Counted from the first letter of the stretch, positions 38,731 to 47,500 are shown. The stretch is DNA of 64,000 bases from Maribacter litoralis (GCF_003075045.1 NZ_QCZD01000003.1:186001-250000), one strand, 5' to 3'. The notes: generated from the sequence alone by a model not told the origin. Numbers and translations: made by a program.

Positions 38731-40314
38731 CTAATCCCACATACGTTCAACTTTGTGTTCAGTGAAGTCCTCTATTATTAATTCACTTTCTGAGTTGTTC
38801 ACAATGGTCAATGCCCTAAAAAAATCATTCGGAAATATCTGATTGGTCATTGCATACTGACCTTCATTTATGAAAAGCTCCAACGAAGAATGATCTAGAA
38901 GCAAGGCTATTTCTATGGGTCCCTGCGGTATATTCTTAATTTTCATCTGCTGAATTCCTGGAGAAAATTTATCACTAAACGATACCTTGCCCGATTTTCT
39001 TCGATCAAAAGTTACCAGTTTCTTTTCCCTATCGATATCAATACTTACGCTATCACCGTTTGTATTTTTAAAATACATTTGAGCATTTGGCACAGACAAT
39101 GTAAACTGTATTTTACTTTGATTACCGTATTTAAGTGACATTATTCTTTTTCTAGAAGGTAAAATCTCTAAAACACTTTCTGGGTACGCCATAGCAACGT
39201 GTCTCTCAAAACTTTGCAGAGGATAATTGAACAACATTACCTCATCATCAATTTTACGCAAGGTCAACTCTCTTGGTACGGTCATGGCACTACGCCATTT
39301 TTCCGTGGGCGTATCAAGCGCATAGTTCCAATTGCTCATCCACCCAATAAAAACCCGTTCATTATTAGGGGCATCGTTATAAGTTACACCGGCATAATTA
39401 TCTCGACCTAGATCTATCCATTTATGTTCTACCTGATCGGTCGTAAATGTGGTGCCGTCAAAATCACCAATAAAATACTGTGTACCACTACCGCCATTTG
39501 GAGCACCGGGGTTTATACTAATTAACAACACCCATTTAACCTCATCTGTACCTTCGACCTTTAATGGAAATAAATCTGGACATTCCCAAACTCCGCCATG
39601 AGCTCCTTGATCCTTACCAAATTTGCTTACTTTCTCCCATTCTTTTAAGTTAGTTGAATTCCATATTTGTAAATGATCACCTGCTACCAATAACATTGTC
39701 CAACTTTCTGCCTCATTGTTCCAAAATACCTTTGGATCCCTAAAATCTTTAAAACCAGGGTTGCCAATAATCGGGTTACCCTCATATTTTGTCCAACTAT
39801 CCCCATTATCCAAGCTATAGGCAATGCCTTGGGTCTGATAATTTGTCGCTCCAGATCGCTCCCCTTCCATATCATGATATGTAAAAATTGCTACCATAGC
39901 CGTTTTATCTTCAGTTCCAAAACCAGAGGTATTGTTATGATCCACTACGGCACTACCCGAGAATATATAGCCGTGTTCATCAGGAAAAAGTGCAATGGGC
40001 TTATGTTCCCATTTCATCATATCTTTACTTACGGCATGCCCCCAATGCATAGGTCCCCAAACGGTACTATCCGGATAGTATTGATAGAACAAATGATATA
40101 AACTATCTTTATAAACAAGACCATTGGGATCGTTCATCCATTTTTCTTCCGGCGTAAAATGATACTGTGGCCTGTACGGCTCAATATAATACCCGGTTGG
40201 CTCTTCATCTTCTACGAACACTTCTTGTTTTACATTTTCTTTACAACTGAAATTAAACAGAATACATATTAAAATAAACACCTCTAAGCCTTTATTTTGT
40301 AAAGTTTTAACCAT
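38731..40314 (-). CDS. Glycoside hydrolase family 32 lipoprotein (fructan/levan hydrolase or invertase type)
   Basis: This 527-residue enzyme hydrolyses beta-fructosides. It has a lipoprotein signal (FNFSC, Cys24). The five-bladed propeller carries the GH32 triad: nucleophile Asp62 in WMNDPNGLVY, the transition-state Asp in FRDPKVFWN (about residue 193) and the acid/base Glu in WECPDLFPL (about 245). A C-terminal beta-sandwich follows (LLDHSSLELFINEGQYAMTNQIFP). Lipid anchoring suggests surface or periplasmic degradation of levan or inulin-type fructan, but no SusCD pair or fructokinase is adjacent. Substrate and linkage preference cannot be read here. Confidence 0.93.
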   Translation of the reverse strand: MVKTLQNKGLEVFILICILFNFSCKENVKQEVFVEDEEPTGYYIEPYRPQYHFTPEEKWMNDPNGLVYKDSLYHLFYQYYPDSTVWGPMHWGHAVSKDMMKWEHKPIALFPDEHGYIFSGSAVVDHNNTSGFGTEDKTAMVAIFTYHDMEGERSGATNYQTQGIAYSLDNGDSWTKYEGNPIIGNPGFKDFRDPKVFWNNEAESWTMLLVAGDHLQIWNSTNLKEWEKVSKFGKDQGAHGGVWECPDLFPLKVEGTDEVKWVLLISINPGAPNGGSGTQYFIGDFDGTTFTTDQVEHKWIDLGRDNYAGVTYNDAPNNERVFIGWMSNWNYALDTPTEKWRSAMTVPRELTLRKIDDEVMLFNYPLQSFERHVAMAYPESVLEILPSRKRIMSLKYGNQSKIQFTLSVPNAQMYFKNTNGDSVSIDIDREKKLVTFDRRKSGKVSFSDKFSPGIQQMKIKNIPQGPIEIALLLDHSSLELFINEGQYAMTNQIFPNDFFRALTIVNNSESELIIEDFTEHKVERMWD

Positions 40315-40356
40315 AAATTCACTTTTATACCGGCACTTCTTAAATTGTAATTATAG

Positions 40357-40364
40357 TACCTTTG
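40357..40364 (+). promoter_or_regulatory. -7 box for rhodanese gene (leaderless)
   Basis: TACCTTTG fits TAnnTTTG and ends only five bases before the ATG at 40370. Transcription would begin at or within a few bases of the start codon. Confidence 0.5.
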
Positions 40365-40369
40365 TAGTA

Positions 40370-40876
40370 ATGAAAATACTAAATTATAAGTTATTACTCT
40401 GTGTGTTTGGCTTGCTTTCTTTTTCTCAAAAAGGTACGGGACAAGACAAAATATCAAAAGCGCTTAGCTCTTGGAACCAGGGAACCATACCTTATGTGTA
40501 TTTTGACAACCTACCTACCAACGATTCTATAGCTTTTTTAGACACCAGAGAAAAAGAAGAATTTGAGGTAAGCCACTTAAAAAATGCCATTTGGGTAGGA
40601 TATAAGAAATTTAATGAGCAATTGGTTCTTGAAACATTACCCGATAAAACCCAACCGATTATTGTGTACTGCTCGATAGGGGTGCGTTCTGAGGATATCG
40701 GCGAAAAATTAAAAGACCTGGGATACACCAAAATTCTAAACCTTTACGGAGGAATTTTTGATTGGAAAAATAAAGGAGGGCAAGTTTTTAACGACAAAGA
40801 AATACAAACCGATAGCGTTCATGCTTTTAGTAAGCACTGGGGCAAGCTTTTACATGAAGGGATAAAGGTATACTAG
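40370..40876 (+). CDS. Exported rhodanese-like domain protein
   Basis: The 168-residue protein has a signal peptide (about residues 1-24, ending GTGQ) and one rhodanese domain. The active-site loop is YCSIGVRSE with Cys101 as the persulfide-carrying residue; the preceding FLDTREKEEFEVSHLKNA is the typical CH2A motif. It would transfer sulfur or bind thiol/oxyanion compounds in the periplasm. It lies directly upstream of the TIGR04282/PNP/TIGR04283 genes, where a rhodanese is often found. Its stop codon overlaps the first unit of a 7-bp tandem repeat that separates it from the next gene. Confidence 0.88.
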   Translation: MKILNYKLLLCVFGLLSFSQKGTGQDKISKALSSWNQGTIPYVYFDNLPTNDSIAFLDTREKEEFEVSHLKNAIWVGYKKFNEQLVLETLPDKTQPIIVYCSIGVRSEDIGEKLKDLGYTKILNLYGGIFDWKNKGGQVFNDKEIQTDSVHAFSKHWGKLLHEGIKVY

Positions 40877-40951
40877 TTAGGAGTTAGGAGTTAGGAGTTA
40901 GGAGTTAGGAGTTAGGAGTTAGGAGTTAGGAGTTAGGAGTTAGGAGTTAGG
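40875..40951. repeat. Heptanucleotide tandem repeat, 11 copies of AGTTAGG
   Basis: Eleven perfect head-to-tail copies of AGTTAGG (77 bp) begin inside the stop codon of the rhodanese gene and end 18 bases before the start of the next gene. Perfect short tandem arrays change length by slipped replication. Copy-number changes would alter the distance between the two genes but not either reading frame. Every unit junction contains an AGGAG, which resembles a Shine-Dalgarno core, although Bacteroidota make little use of such sites. Confidence 0.97.
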
Positions 40952-40969
40952 AAAAATTAAAAAATTACA

Positions 40970-41647
40970 TTGGGAATACTACTGAACAATAAAGCGGAGC
41001 GAGACGAGAAGATTATAGATTTTACCCTCGCAAATTCAAAAAACCTTTTACTAATTTTTACAAGAAATCCGGAATTAGGGAAAGGTAAAAGGCGCTTAGC
41101 AGCCACTATTGGCGATCAAGCCACTTTTAATATTTATAAATTTTTACTAGACCATACCGTAACTATTACCAAAAATCTATATGCTGAAAAGCAAGTGTAT
41201 TATTCGGAAGAAATTTGGGAAGATGATATTTGGGACAACAAGAAATTTGCAAAAAAACTACAATCAGGCGATGATCTTGGCGCACGTATGGCCAATGCCT
41301 TTCAAGAAGGGTTTCAAAACGAATATCAAAAAATTATTATCATCGGCAGTGATATGCTAGACTTATCTCAAGAAGATTTAGAAGCTGCATTTAAAGCCCT
41401 GGAAAAAAATGATTTTGTAATTGGACCAGCAGAAGATGGTGGCTATTACCTATTGGGAATGAAGAAATTTATGCCCGAACTTTTTAAAAATAAATCTTGG
41501 GGCACAGAAACCGTTTTAAAAGACACATTAGCTGACCTTGAAAATAAAACTACCGCCCTATTAGAAACAAAAAACGACGTTGATTATTACGAGGACATAA
41601 AGGATATTGATGCCTTTGCTCCTTTTTTAAAACATATGACATTATGA
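40970..41647 (+). CDS. TIGR04282 family glycosyltransferase (DUF2064, arsenosugar-type)
   Basis: The 225-residue protein has a nucleotide-diphospho-sugar transferase-like fold of the DUF2064 family. It shows NLLLIFTRNPELGKGKRRLAATIGD, IIIGSDMLDLSQEDLEAAFKAL and FVIGPAEDGGYYLLGMKKF. No ATG precedes the conserved core. The TTG at 40970 is the only plausible initiator, because a stop lies four codons upstream of it. The gene overlaps purine nucleoside phosphorylase by 4 bases (ATGA). The family name comes from arsenosugar gene clusters, yet neither ArsM nor the radical-SAM ArsS is seen in this window, so the actual product is uncertain. Confidence 0.85.
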   Translation: MGILLNNKAERDEKIIDFTLANSKNLLLIFTRNPELGKGKRRLAATIGDQATFNIYKFLLDHTVTITKNLYAEKQVYYSEEIWEDDIWDNKKFAKKLQSGDDLGARMANAFQEGFQNEYQKIIIIGSDMLDLSQEDLEAAFKALEKNDFVIGPAEDGGYYLLGMKKFMPELFKNKSWGTETVLKDTLADLENKTTALLETKNDVDYYEDIKDIDAFAPFLKHMTL

Positions 41648-42459
41648 TGAAAGAAGAACTTTTAGAATCTGTAGCTTACCTTAAAAACAAAGGTTTTGAT
41701 AATCCAGAAATTGGTATTGTACTTGGTACGGGATTAGGAAAACTAGTAGATAGTATTGAAGATCCTATTGATGCGCATTACAATCATATTCCGTTTTTTC
41801 CTTTAGCAACGGTAGAATTCCATACCGGTAAATTGGTCTATGGAACCATTTCAGGGAAAAAAGTAGTGGTTATGCAGGGTCGTTTTCATCTGTATGAAGG
41901 ATATGATTTTTTAGATATTACCTACCCTATACGTGTAATGCATATGCTAGGTATTACCAAATTATTTATATCAAATGCCGCCGGCGCGGTAAACCTTGAC
42001 TTTAAAAAAGGGGATATGATGTTGATCGAAGACCATATAAACCTTCAAGGAGGATCTCCATTGGCTTTTAAGGGCGTAAGCGAATTTGGAGAACGTTTTG
42101 CAGACATGTCTGAGCCCTATGATGTTGACATGCGCAAAAAATTAATCGATATCGCCAAAGAAAATGACATTTCTTTAAAACAAGGGGTTTATGCTTCTGT
42201 AGTAGGTCCTCAATTAGAAACCAGGGCAGAATACAGAATGATTAAACTAATTGGTGCCGATGCAGTTGGTATGAGTACCGTACCCGAAGTTATAGTTGCC
42301 AATCATTTATCACTACCCATTGTTGCCGTTTCAGTTTTAACCGATGAGTGCGACCCAGACAACCTTAAGCCTGTAGATATTAATGAAATAATATCGATTG
42401 CAGAGAAAACCGAGCCTAAAATGGTAAAGTTGTTTAAAGAATTGATCAAGCAACTGTAA
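41644..42459 (+). CDS. Purine-nucleoside phosphorylase
   Basis: The 271-residue enzyme cleaves purine nucleosides with phosphate to base and ribose-1-phosphate (trimeric PNP/MTAP family). Segments seen are IGIVLGTGLGKLVD, the phosphate-binding VVMQGRFHLYEGY, the AAGAVN loop in ISNAAGAVNLDFKKGDMMLIEDHINLQG, VGPQLETRAEYRMIKLIGADAVGMSTVPE and the base-binding VLTDECDP. It is coupled by ATGA overlap to the TIGR04282 gene. In that context it could remove adenine from an adenosylated sugar intermediate, but it also serves ordinary purine salvage. Confidence 0.95.
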   Translation: MMKEELLESVAYLKNKGFDNPEIGIVLGTGLGKLVDSIEDPIDAHYNHIPFFPLATVEFHTGKLVYGTISGKKVVVMQGRFHLYEGYDFLDITYPIRVMHMLGITKLFISNAAGAVNLDFKKGDMMLIEDHINLQGGSPLAFKGVSEFGERFADMSEPYDVDMRKKLIDIAKENDISLKQGVYASVVGPQLETRAEYRMIKLIGADAVGMSTVPEVIVANHLSLPIVAVSVLTDECDPDNLKPVDINEIISIAEKTEPKMVKLFKELIKQL

Positions 42460-42503
42460 GGTATAACAGTATTTGACTACCATAAGTTAGCAAGTATTGT
42501 ATT

Positions 42504-43208
42504 ATGCGTACCCCACAGCCAACCATAAGTATTATTATTCCGGTATTAAATGAAGAAAAGTACATTAAAGATGTGCTTTTCTCCATTTCAAACAATGCAT
42601 GTACCACTTGCATAAAAGAAATTTTAGTTGTTGATGGCGGCAGCACTGATCATACGGTAGTCAATGCTAAAGAATACGGCGCCATTGTCTTAAAAAGTAA
42701 AAAAGGGCGCGCAGCCCAAATGAACTTCGGTGCAACAAAAGCAACAGGTGATATTCTTTATTTTTTACACGTAGACACTTTACCTCCTAAAGGTTTTGAC
42801 AAGGCCATTATTACAGAATTTAAAAAAGGGGTTGAAGTGGGGTGTTTTCAAATGCGCTTTAATAGCAATAGTCCATTTTTAAAGTTCTTTTCTTGGTGTA
42901 CCCGTATCAACCACCATATTTGTCGCGGCGGAGATCAGTCACTTTTTATAACCCATAAACTATTTCACCAGCTTAATGGTTTCAATGAAAATTTTGTGAT
43001 TTACGAAGACAATGAATTTATACAACGGGTATACAAACTAAAACCTTTTAAGGTTATTTCTGCAGCGGTAACCACCTCAGCAAGAAGATATGAAGAACGC
43101 GGTATGGTTAGGTTACAATGGCATTTTGGTATGATACATTTAAAATATCATTTAGGTGCCAAACCAGATCAGTTGTATAAATATTATTTAAGGTATATAG
43201 CCGTATAA
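42504..43208 (+). CDS. TIGR04283 family glycosyltransferase (GT2, arsenosugar-type)
   Basis: This 234-residue GT-A enzyme opens with SIIIPVLNEEKYIKDVL and has VVDGGSTDHTVVNAKEYGA, the metal-binding DxD-like site in ILYFLHVDTLPP, and GGDQSLFITHKLFHQLNGFNENFVIYEDNEFI. This last segment is typical of the TIGR04283 branch. No membrane segment is evident. It follows the PNP gene by 44 bases. With the TIGR04282 protein and PNP it forms the core set that accompanies ArsS in arsenosugar clusters, but that enzyme is absent nearby. Another glycosyl or glyceryl transfer role is possible. Confidence 0.85.
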   Translation: MRTPQPTISIIIPVLNEEKYIKDVLFSISNNACTTCIKEILVVDGGSTDHTVVNAKEYGAIVLKSKKGRAAQMNFGATKATGDILYFLHVDTLPPKGFDKAIITEFKKGVEVGCFQMRFNSNSPFLKFFSWCTRINHHICRGGDQSLFITHKLFHQLNGFNENFVIYEDNEFIQRVYKLKPFKVISAAVTTSARRYEERGMVRLQWHFGMIHLKYHLGAKPDQLYKYYLRYIAV

Positions 43209-43289
43209 CTAATTGCCAAAGACAACTCTTTACTCTTTCCATAATAGATAATTTTACATGTTTTCAATTTAAGCAAGCTTAATTAAAAC

Positions 43290-43367
43290 GGATTTAAAAT
43301 TACCCATCAACGGGTATTGCCACTAGGCACTTACCAACATACATTTAGCCATGTTAATTTTAAATCC
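43290..43367. repeat. 13-bp inverted repeat with internal hairpin in Kelch gene leader
   Basis: GGATTTAAAATTA at 43290-43302 is the exact reverse complement of TAATTTTAAATCC at 43355-43367, separated by 52 bases. Inside the loop, ACCCATCAACGGGT can form a small GC hairpin. The right arm ends 8 bases before the ATG at 43376, so base pairing in the mRNA would sit directly upstream of the initiation region. Confidence 0.8.
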
Positions 43368-43375
43368 AATCTAAA

Positions 43376-44947
43376 ATGAAAACCAAAGTATTACATCTCT
43401 TAGCATTAATGACATTTACATTATTTATCATTGGCTGTGATAATGATGAAACCGAAGTAATTGAAACAGAACAACAAGAGCAAGAACAAGAAGAAATAGT
43501 AGAACCTGAAGAAGAAGAAACAACAGAAGACCCTTCTGAAATTCTTGCACAAGAGCGACAGGCTGTTTTGAGTTCCTTGACAAATAATGACCAAAAAGTA
43601 TGGAAAATCAGCGAAGCTGTTCTAACCAATGACTCCGGCACTTTTGACATTTCAAATAATTTTAACGTTACCGATGATGAACTAATTTTCACTAACGAAG
43701 TGTTTGTAAGCTCGAAAACAGACTTTAACGGCACATTAGAATGGAGACCGGGAAATTTCATTGAAACCGAGGCTACAACACTAGAAGAAACCATGGTCGA
43801 TCATTATGAATCTCCTTTTAAATCTGCTTTTGATTTTGTTGGAGAAAGCAGTTCAGATCTAGAAAGCCCAGGTTTTACATTTACCTATATAGATGAAAGT
43901 ACCATAACGGGGACTGTTTTAAGCGAAGGATCATCAACCATCGCAATTACACTTACCCCTAAAACAGCTAATGATTATGCGCAAGTACCTACAGAAGCAC
44001 TTTCATTTTCCACTGCTTTTTCATACCCTTCTAATGCCGTTAGTGGCTTCTCCCCGGGGATGATAGGCTCTAACAGTAGTAACAGTATTTTTATAGTGAC
44101 TAGAGAAGGTCAAATGATAGGTACGGAATTTGCTAATCCAGAGCGAATTACCCGATTTGATAACGAAACTGGAGAACTAACGGATAAATTATTTTTTCAG
44201 TTTGATTTCGTATCAAAACAACTTCATATCATAGACAATAAACTAAAGGTAGTCGGTGGCCAATATATAAACACCTATGACCTAGATCTACAGACAGACC
44301 CAACCAGTGCTTCGTATGATGGACAAATTGCATTATCCAGACATGGCTCTGCCGTAATTGACGATGAAATTTTTATTGTTGGTGGATCGCTTGGCGACAC
44401 ACAAAATATTGGTAATGAAATTTATAAATGGGATGATTTAAATTCATCACTTACAATTGAAACCATAATGCCAGAAGCTAGAAGTGGAGCCCGTGCAGAA
44501 ACCGTACAAAACAAATTATATGTTTTTGGTGGTACAGAAGAATTTTATGGGCAAGATGCAAAAAACACAATTTATATCTATGATTTTGAATCTCGTGTAA
44601 TGAGCACTGAAACCATGCCTTCAGCATTACACTTTACTTATACCGGAAAATATGAAAACCTAATTATAGTAAGCGGTCAAATAAAATCATTTACAGATGA
44701 TGCCGATGGCGACGGTAACCCTGATGGTTTTTTAACGCAAAATGGCAATGACCCCTATATAGGCGTATATAACACTTTAAATAATGAGTTTACTGAATTG
44801 ACTACCAATTTAACCAGCCCTGAAAATGAGACTATTCATTCTATGGCGGTAATCAATGGAAAAATATACATTCTTTATGGCCAACAAGAAGAAGTGGCTG
44901 AAGGAGAATTTCAAAATTGGGATATTATGGTAGCAGATTTAAATTAG
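43376..44947 (+). CDS. Kelch-repeat lipoprotein
   Basis: The 523-residue protein has a lipoprotein signal (IIGC, Cys21) and a highly acidic Glu/Gln-rich linker (about residues 24-55). An N-terminal beta domain comes next (about 60-195), then a Kelch beta-propeller in which repeats are visible (DDEIFIVGGSLGDTQNIGNEIYKWD, QNKLYVFGGTEEFYGQDAKNTIYIYD, INGKIYILYG). Such propellers bind proteins or glycans at the cell surface. No catalytic residues are evident. It is monocistronic, with an inverted repeat in the leader and a strong terminator. Confidence 0.86.
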   Translation: MKTKVLHLLALMTFTLFIIGCDNDETEVIETEQQEQEQEEIVEPEEEETTEDPSEILAQERQAVLSSLTNNDQKVWKISEAVLTNDSGTFDISNNFNVTDDELIFTNEVFVSSKTDFNGTLEWRPGNFIETEATTLEETMVDHYESPFKSAFDFVGESSSDLESPGFTFTYIDESTITGTVLSEGSSTIAITLTPKTANDYAQVPTEALSFSTAFSYPSNAVSGFSPGMIGSNSSNSIFIVTREGQMIGTEFANPERITRFDNETGELTDKLFFQFDFVSKQLHIIDNKLKVVGGQYINTYDLDLQTDPTSASYDGQIALSRHGSAVIDDEIFIVGGSLGDTQNIGNEIYKWDDLNSSLTIETIMPEARSGARAETVQNKLYVFGGTEEFYGQDAKNTIYIYDFESRVMSTETMPSALHFTYTGKYENLIIVSGQIKSFTDDADGDGNPDGFLTQNGNDPYIGVYNTLNNEFTELTTNLTSPENETIHSMAVINGKIYILYGQQEEVAEGEFQNWDIMVADLN

Positions 44948-44972
44948 GCAATACCTACACAATTTTTGTTCT

Positions 44973-45011
44973 AACCTTTACCGATATTCAAAACGGTAAA
45001 GGTTTTTTTTA
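44973..45011 (+). terminator. Intrinsic terminator of Kelch lipoprotein gene
   Basis: An 11-bp perfect stem (AACCTTTACCG with CGGTAAAGGTT) is followed by eight or more T. Confidence 0.92.
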
Positions 45012-45028
45012 GAAATTTAATCCCGAAG

Positions 45029-46063
45029 CTACTCCCCTTCAAAATCTAGCAACACCCCTTCACCGATCCACTTAGCCAATGCTTGGCGGTTATCTGGATC
45101 AACAATTCTAACTTGATCTTTCGCATTTCTAATATTACCAATTTCTATAAAGGTCATTGCCGGGTGTGTCTTTTTCACTAAAAAAAGAGAAGTTCTATCT
45201 TCAAACGTACCGGAATAGGTTCTGTTAGGTTGATATTTTTTATACTTGGCCTGAAAGGTCTTGTGAATACTTTCAGCTAATTTTTTACCATTTTTACTAT
45301 GCTCATGGTGGTAAAAGAAAACATCTATATTCTGCCCTTCACTTCTACTGTCCACATGCGTTACTATCAACCTTTGATATTTTCCTTTGTTCGATTTATA
45401 TAGATCATTTACTATTTCTACCCGCTGCTTTAACCTTGCTACTTGATTTAAGGGAATTCTCTTATCTAAATAAGCCTCTTCATCATGATCGATCTCCAGT
45501 ATAAAATCATCCCTAATACCATCATCTGGATCTTGAATAATAATATACACTTTTGCACCATGTGCCATTAATTCTTTAGCCAAGCGCAGGGTTATGTCAT
45601 AAGCATATTCATCTTCTGCAATGGTTTTACCCGCATACACGCCCATTGCCCCAGGATCAGGACCACCGTGACCGCTCACCAAATAATAAACATTACCTTC
45701 TAACCGGTCGCTTTTTTTAATTACGTTCTTATGCTTTTCCCCAAAGATATCGTAGGAGACACTTTCCAGTTCCTTAATCTCTGTAGATTGTTGCTGTAAC
45801 GAATCTACAATTGCCACAGTATCTAGTTTCACATGAGGCATAACATAAGTTTTACCCGCAATCAAGTGCACGCTATCCCTTAAGTTATCATTGTTCAATT
45901 TCACAAATTCATCGAACACATCATAAGGGTCTACCCCTTGCTTTCTTAATAGTGATAATATTCCATCACCAGGTTCGGCAACAACGGTCTTCAAAGAATC
46001 TTGCCCTACGCAAAAAACACTGAAAAATAAACATAAGCTAAAGGTAAAATTGCTGTATCTCAT
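45029..46063 (-). CDS. N-acetylmuramoyl-L-alanine amidase (Amidase_3) with LysM-like N-terminus
   Basis: The 344-residue protein has a signal peptide (ending FCVGQ) and a LysM-like region (about residues 24-80; VVAEPGDGILSLLRKQGVDPYDVFDEFVKLN, LIAGKTYVMPH). The C-terminal zinc amidase domain (about 125-340) has the His of SGHGGPDPGAMG, the Glu of AEDEYAYDITLRLAKEL, the His of RLIVTHVDSR and the catalytic Glu in FIEIGNIRNAKD. It cuts the glycan-peptide bond of peptidoglycan, probably in cell separation or wall turnover. It lies 66 bases downstream of the Omp85-like gene on the same strand. Confidence 0.9.
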   Translation of the reverse strand: MRYSNFTFSLCLFFSVFCVGQDSLKTVVAEPGDGILSLLRKQGVDPYDVFDEFVKLNNDNLRDSVHLIAGKTYVMPHVKLDTVAIVDSLQQQSTEIKELESVSYDIFGEKHKNVIKKSDRLEGNVYYLVSGHGGPDPGAMGVYAGKTIAEDEYAYDITLRLAKELMAHGAKVYIIIQDPDDGIRDDFILEIDHDEEAYLDKRIPLNQVARLKQRVEIVNDLYKSNKGKYQRLIVTHVDSRSEGQNIDVFFYHHEHSKNGKKLAESIHKTFQAKYKKYQPNRTYSGTFEDRTSLFLVKKTHPAMTFIEIGNIRNAKDQVRIVDPDNRQALAKWIGEGVLLDFEGE

Positions 46064-46129
46064 TCTATCTGCAAATACAAGGTCTATGCCATAAAAAGGT
46101 TATGACGCTCAAATTCAACACAAAGATTG

Positions 46130-47419
46130 CTAAAAATATTGACCAATACCAAAGACTATCCCGTTGTCTCCGTCTTTTGTGATTCCGAAGCCGTAGTCAA
46201 TTCTAAAAATGGCATTGAAGATACGCTTGTGCATAAATCGGAGTCCGACACCTGGGTATATTCTTAGATTTTCACTTTCCCATAAATCATCAAAACCACC
46301 CGCTGGGTTTCGCCACGTACCTCCATCGACAAAAAAATTTCCTTGTAATACAAAATTGTTTTTCTCGACCATGGTATGCCTGTATTCCGTATTCAAAACT
46401 ATCATACCGGTACCCCTATCTATCGTATTACCCACACCCCTAATATTTAAATTGTTGTCAACGGTAAAAGGAGCAAAAGGACTATCAACATTACTTGCCA
46501 AACCTAAACGCAACCTATTTGCCCAGTTGCCTCGGCCGCCAATTCTTTTAAAAAACGTAAAATCGTTGAAACCTATTAAAAATTCCGGCAAATTATCATC
46601 TGTACTGCCCACATACTGCAAGTTCAGCTGACTTCTAAATCCGTCAAGATAATGATAGTAATAATCCAAACCATTGTAGTCGTATATGAATTTGAATAAA
46701 TGCTTATCAACGTTTAAGTTTAATGGAACGCCTGTACTTGTAGCGCCTTCAACATAGGTATAATCTTCGGTAAAAAAACTGAATCCAAATTCCATTCTAT
46801 TAAATAAATTGAACTCGTAAAGAGCCAGCAGTTCAAAACCGGTATTGCTATATTTATAGTCTGCGGTATCATCTTCAAAAAACACGGGCTCTAGTGTGGT
46901 AAAATCATTATAGTTCAGTGCAAGCCCCAATTTATCGGTAAACAAATAAGGAGCCCTTACCCCAACCCCAAACGAACTGTAATTATCATATTGGTAAAAT
47001 GCACCTAAGGTTATATTTCGTCCGAAGGAATTAAATTCTTGTAACCCTACTCGAAAGGCAAAATTATCGTTGGATGAACTAAAGAGATTTGCAAAAGGAA
47101 TTAAAGTAAAATTCTCTTCTATAACATATTGAACTACACACTGCTCATTGGTCATAGCTTTAACATTATAAGAAGCATGGGATATTGACGGTAGTTTTTT
47201 TAAACGAAGTATATCTTTGTTCATCACCACAGAATCTAACAACATACCTTGGCGTATAGTTACCAGTTTTTCAACAAAAGATGTTTTGGTACGTTTTGTA
47301 CCTGTTATCTGCAATTCTGCCACCTCAATATTTTGCCCTTGTACAGAAAGACCAACAAACAACATAACTATAAATAGTATCTTATTGCTCTTATTTGAGG
47401 CAATTAAATCATAATTCAT
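46130..47419 (-). CDS. Short Omp85/BamA-TamA-like outer-membrane protein
   Basis: The 429-residue protein has a signal peptide (ending SVQGQ) and one POTRA-like domain (about residues 30-100; VAELQITGTKRTKTSFVEKL, IRQGMLLDSVVMNKDILRLKKLPSISHASYNVK). A C-terminal barrel follows and ends with the Omp85-like NAIFRIDYGFGI...VFGIGQYF pattern, including a final Phe. BamA itself has five POTRA domains and about 800 residues, so this is a compact relative. It may insert or secrete a limited set of outer-membrane proteins or lipids. The barrel segment RGVGNTIDRGTGMIVLNTEYRH resembles the conserved RG(F/Y)R region of the family. Confidence 0.82.
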   Translation of the reverse strand: MNYDLIASNKSNKILFIVMLFVGLSVQGQNIEVAELQITGTKRTKTSFVEKLVTIRQGMLLDSVVMNKDILRLKKLPSISHASYNVKAMTNEQCVVQYVIEENFTLIPFANLFSSSNDNFAFRVGLQEFNSFGRNITLGAFYQYDNYSSFGVGVRAPYLFTDKLGLALNYNDFTTLEPVFFEDDTADYKYSNTGFELLALYEFNLFNRMEFGFSFFTEDYTYVEGATSTGVPLNLNVDKHLFKFIYDYNGLDYYYHYLDGFRSQLNLQYVGSTDDNLPEFLIGFNDFTFFKRIGGRGNWANRLRLGLASNVDSPFAPFTVDNNLNIRGVGNTIDRGTGMIVLNTEYRHTMVEKNNFVLQGNFFVDGGTWRNPAGGFDDLWESENLRIYPGVGLRFMHKRIFNAIFRIDYGFGITKDGDNGIVFGIGQYF

Positions 47420-47500
47420 ATGAATCTTAAATATTGACTTTCAAGATAGAACAAATTAGGTGCGGAATCAATTTAAGTTAAAAACAACACTTTTTAAACC

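Noticed and set aside
40875..40951. Possible CRISPR array
   Set aside because: The 7-bp units are directly adjacent with no spacers, so this is a simple tandem repeat.
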